A stretch of 8,000 nucleotides of DNA from NCBI GenBank assembly GCA_027294925.1, contig JAPULM010000273.1, positions 1 through 8,000 on the forward strand. Direction: 5' to 3'. Position 1 is the stretch's first letter; the number at the start of each line of letters is the position of its first letter. The notes below the pieces were generated by a model that saw only the letters and a program-made list of their open reading frames with translations, did no database searches and was not told the origin of the DNA. This document shows positions 1-5,286 of this stretch, in pieces. Origin of the DNA: a bacterium (GTDB lineage Bacteria > Tectomicrobia > Entotheonellia > Entotheonellales > Entotheonellaceae). Position numbers and translations under genes: made by a program.

Positions 1-490
1 AATGGCTGCCATCATCGGCCAGGCAAACATTATGCAAGCGGCCCAAAACAGCTTCATCAGCAGTACCAGTTGGACCGAACGAATCGGACCCACTGCGGCC
101 CTGGCGACTATTCGCAAATTCAAGCGCTGTGAGGTGGCAAAGCATCTTGGCTCTATTGGCCAACAAGTGCAGGAAGGTTGGCGAGTGGCAGCAGCCGACG
201 CGGGACTACCCCTATCCGTCAGTGGCATGGCACCGCTAGCCCACTTTTCTTTTGATTACCCAAACGATCTCGAGCTACGCACCCTCTTTACGCAACTCAT
301 GCTGGAGCATGGTTTTTTGGCCAAGAATGCGTTTTATGCCACCTATTCGCATCAGGATTTCCATATCAAAAGCTACCTGGATGCGGTCGCGGAAACCTTT
401 GCTTTGTTGAGCCAGGCAGTTGAGCAAAACTTAGTATCAACGCACTTGAAAGGGCCTGTGGCACACGCCGGGTTTCATCGCCTAGCCTGA
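1..490 (+). CDS. Class III PLP-dependent aminotransferase, GSA-aminomutase-like, C-terminal part (5' end outside window)
   Basis: This is the last 162 or so residues of an aminotransferase whose start lies left of the window; the ATG at position 2 is an internal methionine, not a start. The piece matches the C-terminal half of class III (glutamate-1-semialdehyde 2,1-aminomutase-like) enzymes: a 'MAAIIGQANIM' strand-helix, then 'SSTSWTERIGPTAALATI', the segment that approaches the cofactor from the partner subunit, then the small C-terminal domain. The PLP lysine normally sits a few residues before the first visible residue, so it cannot be checked. Such enzymes often occur in nonulosonic-acid and flagellin glycosylation clusters, and the neighbours (CMP-sugar synthetase, Maf) support amination of a sugar precursor rather than haem synthesis. 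That role is inferred; the family assignment is fairly secure. It ends 51 nt before the likely start of the next gene. Confidence 0.82.
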   Translation, partial: MAAIIGQANIMQAAQNSFISSTSWTERIGPTAALATIRKFKRCEVAKHLGSIGQQVQEGWRVAAADAGLPLSVSGMAPLAHFSFDYPNDLELRTLFTQLMLEHGFLAKNAFYATYSHQDFHIKSYLDAVAETFALLSQAVEQNLVSTHLKGPVAHAGFHRLA

Positions 491-527
491 GACTTGAACA
501 TCGTCTCACCGGTTCGTAGCTGGAAGA

Positions 528-534
528 AAGGAGG
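528..534 (+). promoter_or_regulatory. Shine-Dalgarno sequence deciding the start of the cytidylyltransferase
   Basis: AAGGAGG at 528-534 lies 7 nt before the TTG at 542. A longer reading from the TTG at 494 has no ribosome binding site and adds 16 residues (ending in KKGGPD) that precede the family's usual N-terminus. The KKGG part is simply the translated Shine-Dalgarno. The start at 542 is therefore preferred. Confidence 0.85.
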
Positions 535-541
535 ACCTGAC

Positions 542-1342
542 TTGACAACCCTGGGTATCATCCCCGCACGCGGCGGCTCGAAAGGCGTTCCACGTAAAAA
601 TATTCGCCTTTTAGGCGGCAAGCCATTAATTGTCTATACCATAGAGGCAGCCCTCTCCAGTCGTCTCGATCGAACCATCGTCTCGACTGATGATCAAGAG
701 ATTGCGGAGGTGGCGCGTGCCTTTGGAGCAGAGGTTCCATTCTTGCGTCCGGCAAACTTCGCCCGAGATTCATCGTCCTCTTTATCTGTTCTGCTGCACG
801 CACTCCAATTTGTCGAAGCTGAGGAGCGATTTTATCCCGACTGTGTGGCGTTTCTACAACCCACATCACCCTTCCGTACCGCATCGCAGATCAATGCTGC
901 AATCGATCTATTAATGGCTTCAAAGGTGCAATCGGTTATTGGTATTTGCGAAGTCGATCAACATCCCTACGACATGTTTCAACAACGGTCAAACGGCAGG
1001 TTGGATCAACTCACGCCAATGCCAAACAAACCGTTACGACGCCAAGACTATCCGCCTATATACATAATAAATTCCGCTTTACTGGTGTCACGGCGAGGAT
1101 ACTACAGTGACCTGAGCGACCCTGAACCGGTTTTCAGCTGGAGCAGTTTGAATGGAATGCTGATGGACCGCTTTAGCTCCATCGATATCGATACTGAGTT
1201 CGACTTTTTGATGGCCGAAGCGGCCTTGTCGTGTACAAAGCATTCTAGCCTCAAGAGCCGTTGGCTAGCCGCTGCCAACGGTAGCTTAACTACGTATGAA
1301 AACAACAGAATCCCCTCTAGCCAACTGGCGGAGGAATTGTAG
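542..1342 (+). CDS. Acylneuraminate (nonulosonate) cytidylyltransferase, CMP-sugar synthetase
   Basis: This 266-aa cytoplasmic enzyme is predicted to couple CTP to a nine-carbon 2-keto acid sugar (neuraminic, legionaminic or pseudaminic type), giving the CMP-sugar donor used by Maf. Visible motifs, counted from the TTG at 542, are the N-terminal nucleotide-binding loop IPARGGSKGVPRKN (7-20), a QPTSPFR core strand (106-112), a sugar-contacting RRQDYPPIY segment (166-174) followed by INSA (176-179) where the family usually has NGA, and the metal-binding DIDTEFDFLMAE (215-226). About 35 extra residues (232-266) follow the usual C-terminus and resemble nothing I recognise. The start was chosen for its strong ribosome binding site and because GIIPARGGSKG then sits at the N-terminus, as in NeuA, PseF and LegF. 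The sequence does not reveal which sugar is activated, so no specific gene name is given. A 50-nt gap with an A8 run separates it from the next gene. Confidence 0.93.
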   Translation: MTTLGIIPARGGSKGVPRKNIRLLGGKPLIVYTIEAALSSRLDRTIVSTDDQEIAEVARAFGAEVPFLRPANFARDSSSSLSVLLHALQFVEAEERFYPDCVAFLQPTSPFRTASQINAAIDLLMASKVQSVIGICEVDQHPYDMFQQRSNGRLDQLTPMPNKPLRRQDYPPIYIINSALLVSRRGYYSDLSDPEPVFSWSSLNGMLMDRFSSIDIDTEFDFLMAEAALSCTKHSSLKSRWLAAANGSLTTYENNRIPSSQLAEEL

Positions 1343-1392
1343 ACATCGTACGAAATTGGGCTCAGCTTAATAAAAAAAATGGAGGAATATTC

Positions 1393-2439
1393 GTGACACC
1401 GCATCAAACGGACCTTGCCTTGGAAACCCCGATCGACCGCGAATACCACCAACTGCCAAGTGCAAAGAGTGACCGCTGGGCATCTATCTTACCCTCTGAA
1501 TACTGGCACTATAGACACAAGTGGGAAGAAAATCCGAAGCACCACATCGTTGGCACGTTTCCGCTTCATCTCGATATCGAGGCAACCAGCGCCTGCAATC
1601 TCAAATGCACCATGTGCCCGCGTACCGACATGATTAAGGACGGTACGTTCTGGAAAATTGAGATGTTCGATTTCGAGCTCTATAAACGGCTCATTGATGA
1701 GGGCGTGCAGAATGGCCTGTGCTCGATTAAATACAACATCCTGGGCGAGCCTATCCTCAATGCGAGACTGATCGAGATGATTCAGTACGCCAAACAAGCC
1801 GGTGTTATCGACGTCATGTTCAACACCAATGCCACACGACTGGATGAAGCTTTATCACGTCAGCTCATAGCCTCTGGCCTTGACCAGCTTTTTTTCTCTG
1901 TCGACTCACCGAACCCTGACCATTTCAACCGCATTCGTGTGGGTGCTGATTTCGACCAGGTGTTGGCTAATATCAAACGATTTATGGCCATTCGAACTGA
2001 AATGGGTGTGATCAAACCCTTCACACGTGTATCGATGGTCATCATGCAAGGCAATGAACATGAGTGGCAGGCCTGCAAAACATTATTCGAACCCATTGTC
2101 GATGCAGTTGGTTATGGAGATTATCTCGATCACACCGGGCAAAGCCATCCGGATATGCTGATCAACACGTTACCGGAAGAGAAACAAGCAAAATTCTGTT
2201 GTCCGCAGCTCTGGCAACGCATGTTCGTCCATCCCGATGGTGTCGTCACCGTCTGTTGTGTGGATTCAGCCCGCACCCTGCAAGTCGGTAACGTCTTCGA
2301 ACAATCGGCCCAGCACATCTGGCTTGGTGAACCCTACCAACGGCTGCGTGAACTTCACGCCACCGGGCGCTTTGAAGAAATCCCCACCTGTGCGCAATGT
2401 CCACTGTCCAAGCTCGACGATGAAGGAGGCGCCCGGTGA
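1393..2439 (+). CDS. Radical SAM enzyme with SPASM-like C-terminal cluster domain
   Basis: This 348-aa protein starts at GTG, 7 nt after GGAGG (1381-1385). The CxxxCxxC motif that binds the [4Fe-4S] cluster is present as C68, C72 and C75 (ACNLKCTMC), and LGEP at 117-120 matches the family's SAM-binding GGEP. FNTNAT (143-148) and FFSVDS (167-172) are typical later barrel strands. The C-terminal part has further cysteines, C269/C270, C288/C289 and the pair C333/C336, in a SPASM-like layout (HPDG, then VGNVFEQS...IW, then CAQC) that would hold at least one auxiliary cluster. Its 3' end overlaps the Maf gene by 4 nt, so it probably works in the same pathway. SPASM enzymes usually modify peptides or sugars by hydrogen abstraction. 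Possible targets here are the glycan precursor or flagellin itself; the substrate is unknown. Confidence 0.92.
   Translation: MTPHQTDLALETPIDREYHQLPSAKSDRWASILPSEYWHYRHKWEENPKHHIVGTFPLHLDIEATSACNLKCTMCPRTDMIKDGTFWKIEMFDFELYKRLIDEGVQNGLCSIKYNILGEPILNARLIEMIQYAKQAGVIDVMFNTNATRLDEALSRQLIASGLDQLFFSVDSPNPDHFNRIRVGADFDQVLANIKRFMAIRTEMGVIKPFTRVSMVIMQGNEHEWQACKTLFEPIVDAVGYGDYLDHTGQSHPDMLINTLPEEKQAKFCCPQLWQRMFVHPDGVVTVCCVDSARTLQVGNVFEQSAQHIWLGEPYQRLRELHATGRFEEIPTCAQCPLSKLDDEGGAR
2423..2429 (+). promoter_or_regulatory. Shine-Dalgarno of maf embedded in the radical SAM gene
   Basis: AAGGAGG lies inside the final codons (Glu-Gly-Gly) of the radical SAM gene, 6 nt before the GTG start at 2436. The start and the upstream stop share GTGA (2436-2439). 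This arrangement indicates translational coupling and fixes the Maf start. Confidence 0.85.
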
Positions 2440-5099
2440 ATACGTTTGAAAAAAATATGCAGGCCTTGGCAACACATCACCCGGAACTTGTTGCCCAAAT
2501 CCAACAGGGTGTAGATACGAGTCATATCGCTGTCAAAACCGCCCATAGCGGTGCGCGTCGGCTACAAGTTACCACTTCGGCAGACCTACAAGTCCTCATC
2601 CATAACGAAAACGACCCCCTTGCCAGCGCCAAAGAAGCAGCGAGCAATTTGCCTATAGAAGATGGACAGCTCCTCATCCTGCTGGGATTCGGACTGGGGT
2701 ATCTATCTCTTGAACTCTTTAAGATCATGGGTAAAGATCGTGAGCTGCTGATTTGCGAAACCGATCTAGGTATTTTTACGACCGCTTTACGTTACACCGA
2801 TTTAGAACGCTTATTACTATCGGAGCGGGTCAAAATAATGGCCGGGGATAATATTCCGGTGCAAGCGTGGTTAGCAGCCCGCAGCGCCAGTTATCTGTCA
2901 TCAAAAGCTTTGTTGATCCGTTATGACCCTTGTTTACTGATCACCCCTGAGCGCTATGAGGAGCTAGAGAAAAAGACGATCGAAATGACCGGTGCGCTCG
3001 ATGTCAACGCCAATACGCTCATTGCCCTGGGACAGCTTTTCATGCTGAACCAGTTCGAAAATATGCCGTGGACCCTGCGCGCTCCCGGCGTCAAGCAACT
3101 AACCAATCTGTTTACGGGCCGACCCGGTATTGTGGTGAACGCCGGACCGTCACTGGAAAACAACTTCGAGTTGCTGAAAGAAGTGAAAGGCAAAGCGGTC
3201 ATTATTGCTGTAGATACGGTCCTGCGACTCCTATTATCCCACCATATCCAGCCGGATATCGTCGTCACCCTTGATCCGTTGGAAGTCAATTACAACAAGT
3301 TCAACAATCTAGAGATCGACCCACAAGTTCCTCTGGTATTCAGTCCGGCAAGTTACCCGAAAATCGTTAAGAATTACCCAGGGCCAAAATTTGTCACAGC
3401 TCACAACCTCTCCATCTTCAACCGCTTTTCCTGCTTCTGGGAGGAGAAAGGAGACATCACAATGGCCAGCCAGTCCGTCTCGCATATGAGTTTTAATCTG
3501 GCTAGGCTGATGGGCCTCGATCCTATCGTGTTCATCGGCCTGGATCTCTGTTTTCCACAGCAAAAAATTCATGCCGCCGACCTAACTGAGGGCGAAACAA
3601 CCTGGGACGAATTAAAGACCAGAACCATCTGGTGCACTGATATTTTTGGCCAACGCGTCGAAACCTTAGCTAACTTCAAGAGCTTCCAACATTTTTTTGA
3701 ACAACTGATTGAACTTACACCCGCACTCTGCATCAACGCAACAGAAGGCGGTGTTCGCCTGGACGGTGCCGAAGTCATACGTTTTCGCGATGTTATCGAT
3801 CAATATTGTCAGGTCGAACCGGTTAATATTATCGACAATATCAGCACGATAAAACCGATGCATCAAAAACACAATATGACGGGGCTATATGAGCAACTCA
3901 AGCAAATAAGTTCACACGCCAAAAAGATAGAAAGAAAGTCCCGCCAAATTATTCGTTACGTTCGCATTCTCCAGAAGCTGGAACGCAGCGGTAGGACGGA
4001 TCATCCCCGTTACGCACGCCTATCGCTGGAGGCGGATGAAGCAACAACCTACATGCAAGGACAGACCGATGTCCTTACCTTGTTACCAGAATATGCCTAC
4101 CTATTGGAACTCTATATGTCAAAATCTGATATTAAAGGCATTGATGACATGGATGACCAAGACGAACGCTTCACCCAACAGCTTGAGCGTGCCCTGGTGT
4201 ATTATCCAGGCTTGCTCCGCGTGTTGGTATCATTTGAGCAAGGAATCAATGCACTCATCAAGCACCTGGAAATCGAGCAGAGAGTGGATCGAGAGTTGAA
4301 AAGTCCTCCACGCGGCGACCTGCTCTCACTGGCAAAACGTTACAAAGCGTTAGCCCGATTCGATCGGGCCATTCCATTACTGAAGCAATGTTTGCAAGAT
4401 AATCCGGCTGCTCCGGACCCCTTCTACCATCTTGCTGACGTTTATGTGGATCAGGGTCGGTACAAAGAAGCCCGAACCCTACTCGATAACCTTAAACATG
4501 CCGAGCCAAACTTCGTCGACCTACCGACCCTCTCCAGCCGGTATCAGAATAAACAAGCCGGATGGGAAAAGCGACTGGCGGAAGCCAGACAACGGAGTAA
4601 GCCAACAGAGACAACAAATCAAACCGAGTCCTTACTTGAGGCAGGAAACTTTTATTTCAAGATACAAGATCTGGAAAGAGCCAAAACGGCATATGAAAAC
4701 GTGTTGGCAGCCCACCCAAACTTAGCAGAAGCTCACTATCATCTAGCCCATACGTTTTTTGCCCAAGAAGATTTTGACAGTGGTGTCAATGAACTTGAGG
4801 TTGTCTTGAGGCTGACGCCTGACAATCCGGTGGCCTATCGAGATCTAGGACTGGTCGCTTTACAACACGAAGAGTTCGAGCCTGCCGAACGCTTTCTCCT
4901 GAAAGCCATCGAGCTGCGCCAAGACGACCTCTATCCCTACGAGATTCTGGCGGATCTCTATGTTCAAAACAGCGCCTGGTTACAAGCAGCCCAGGTATAT
5001 GAAGAAATCTTGCGCCTTGAGCCGCACCGGTCAGATATTTTGCAGCGTCTGGCGGTGGTGTACCAGAGCCAAATTACAGTAGCCGTGGATGCCGATTAA
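2436..5099 (+). CDS. maf: Motility accessory factor (Maf) flagellin glycosyltransferase with C-terminal TPR array
   Basis: This 887-aa protein starts at GTG, overlapping the preceding gene by 4 nt. Residues 1-200 form the Maf N-terminal region, with a Rossmann-like LLGFGLGYLSLELF stretch (82-95). Residues 205-375 or so are the MAF_flag10/DUF115 core, with GRPGIVVNAGPSLENN (228-243), AVIIAVDTVLRLLL (254-267), PDIVVTLDP (273-281), ASQSVSH (344-350) and IGLDLCF (367-373). Residues 480-620 are predicted helical. Residues 625-880 hold about six tetratricopeptide units spaced near 34 residues. Maf enzymes transfer CMP-activated pseudaminic or legionaminic acid to Ser/Thr of flagellin in the cytoplasm before export, which fits the upstream CMP-sugar synthetase and the flagellin gene downstream. 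No signal peptide or membrane segment is seen. Many Maf proteins end after the helical region, so the TPR extension is notable; it may bind flagellin or a chaperone (inference). Confidence 0.93.
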   Translation: MNTFEKNMQALATHHPELVAQIQQGVDTSHIAVKTAHSGARRLQVTTSADLQVLIHNENDPLASAKEAASNLPIEDGQLLILLGFGLGYLSLELFKIMGKDRELLICETDLGIFTTALRYTDLERLLLSERVKIMAGDNIPVQAWLAARSASYLSSKALLIRYDPCLLITPERYEELEKKTIEMTGALDVNANTLIALGQLFMLNQFENMPWTLRAPGVKQLTNLFTGRPGIVVNAGPSLENNFELLKEVKGKAVIIAVDTVLRLLLSHHIQPDIVVTLDPLEVNYNKFNNLEIDPQVPLVFSPASYPKIVKNYPGPKFVTAHNLSIFNRFSCFWEEKGDITMASQSVSHMSFNLARLMGLDPIVFIGLDLCFPQQKIHAADLTEGETTWDELKTRTIWCTDIFGQRVETLANFKSFQHFFEQLIELTPALCINATEGGVRLDGAEVIRFRDVIDQYCQVEPVNIIDNISTIKPMHQKHNMTGLYEQLKQISSHAKKIERKSRQIIRYVRILQKLERSGRTDHPRYARLSLEADEATTYMQGQTDVLTLLPEYAYLLELYMSKSDIKGIDDMDDQDERFTQQLERALVYYPGLLRVLVSFEQGINALIKHLEIEQRVDRELKSPPRGDLLSLAKRYKALARFDRAIPLLKQCLQDNPAAPDPFYHLADVYVDQGRYKEARTLLDNLKHAEPNFVDLPTLSSRYQNKQAGWEKRLAEARQRSKPTETTNQTESLLEAGNFYFKIQDLERAKTAYENVLAAHPNLAEAHYHLAHTFFAQEDFDSGVNELEVVLRLTPDNPVAYRDLGLVALQHEEFEPAERFLLKAIELRQDDLYPYEILADLYVQNSAWLQAAQVYEEILRLEPHRSDILQRLAVVYQSQITVAVDAD
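4308..5075 (+). other. TPR-coding segment of maf
   Basis: These codons specify residues 625-880 of Maf. Two TPR-like units (about 625-658 and 659-692) are followed by a charged, Gln/Thr-rich linker (about 693-732), then four units (about 733-766, 767-800, 798-831 and 832-865). Repeat hallmarks include AEAHYHLAHTFFAQEDFDSG and VAYRDLGLVALQHEEFEPAE, with a Pro near each unit end (AHPN, LTPDN, LEPHR). TPR arrays are protein-binding scaffolds, which suggests docking of flagellin or another partner. Confidence 0.85.
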
Positions 5100-5144
5100 T
5101 GCCTCGATTTTCTCCTACCAAGATGACCGTAAAGCTTGGCCCGA

Positions 5145-5154
5145 TTAGCGCTAA
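5145..5154. promoter_or_regulatory. Perfect 10-bp palindrome overlapping the fliC -35 element
   Basis: TTAGCGCTAA is a perfect inverted repeat whose right end overlaps the TAAA of the sigma-28 -35 element. It could be a small operator or simply a chance palindrome. No regulator can be named from it. Confidence 0.25.
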
Positions 5155-5178
5155 AGTAATCCACCCGTGTGCCGATAT
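5152..5178 (+). promoter_or_regulatory. Sigma-28 (FliA) promoter of fliC
   Basis: TAAAGTAA (5152-5159), an 11-nt spacer, then GCCGATAT (5171-5178) matches the flagellar FliA consensus TAAAGTTT-N11-GCCGATAA with correct spacing and only the final -10 base and two -35 bases altered. Transcription would begin near 5184-5187, giving a leader of about 100 nt. This class III (late) promoter ties flagellin synthesis to hook completion through release of FliA from FlgM, if the usual circuit exists here. It lies in the gap after maf, so fliC need not depend on read-through from the glycosylation genes. Confidence 0.92.
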
Positions 5179-5237
5179 GGCCTTCATGGCCCGGACGGAT
5201 ATGGCGGATTACCACGTTCGGATCAGACAGTTGAAAA

Positions 5238-5257
5238 AACTAGCAAGGATGCTAGTT
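5238..5257 (+). promoter_or_regulatory. Leader hairpin with canonical CsrA/RsmA-binding hexaloop
   Basis: In the fliC leader, AACTAGC (5238-5244) pairs perfectly with GCTAGTT (5251-5257), leaving the six-base loop AAGGAT (5245-5250). In RNA this gives C-AAGGAU-G, an exact match to the CANGGANG core of CsrA/RsmE sites, with GGA displayed in a hexaloop closed by a C-G pair. A second GGA cluster lies in the fliC Shine-Dalgarno at 5272-5278, about 25 nt downstream, a spacing one CsrA dimer can bridge. The layout resembles the two-site CsrA control of flagellin mRNA known from Bacillus hag. That CsrA binds here is a prediction; the hairpin and the match are seen directly. Confidence 0.7.
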
Positions 5258-5269
5258 CGTCATCTATCT

Positions 5270-5280
5270 AAGGAAGGAGA
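5270..5280 (+). promoter_or_regulatory. fliC Shine-Dalgarno, tandem GGA motifs
   Basis: AAGGAAGGAGA ends 6 nt before the ATG at 5287. It is a strong purine-rich ribosome binding site, as expected for an abundant protein. It contains two overlapping AAGGA motifs, so CsrA bound here would directly block ribosome access. Confidence 0.85.
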
Positions 5281-5286
5281 CATCTC

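Noticed and set aside
494..541. Upstream TTG start giving a 282-residue cytidylyltransferase
   Set aside because: It has no Shine-Dalgarno sequence, and the extra residues include the translated ribosome binding site of the TTG at 542.
1371..1380. A8 run before the radical SAM gene as part of a terminator
   Set aside because: No stable GC-rich stem precedes it on the plus strand, and the Shine-Dalgarno follows at once; it looks like ordinary spacer.
5091..5098. GCCGATTA at the end of maf as a second sigma-28 -10 element
   Set aside because: No TAAA-type -35 element lies at the required distance; the nearest CAAA is at about 17 nt spacing.
5174..5205. Direct repeat GATATGGC at 5174-5181 and 5198-5205
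   Set aside because: Only 8 bp long, with the first copy explained by the -10 element; probably chance.
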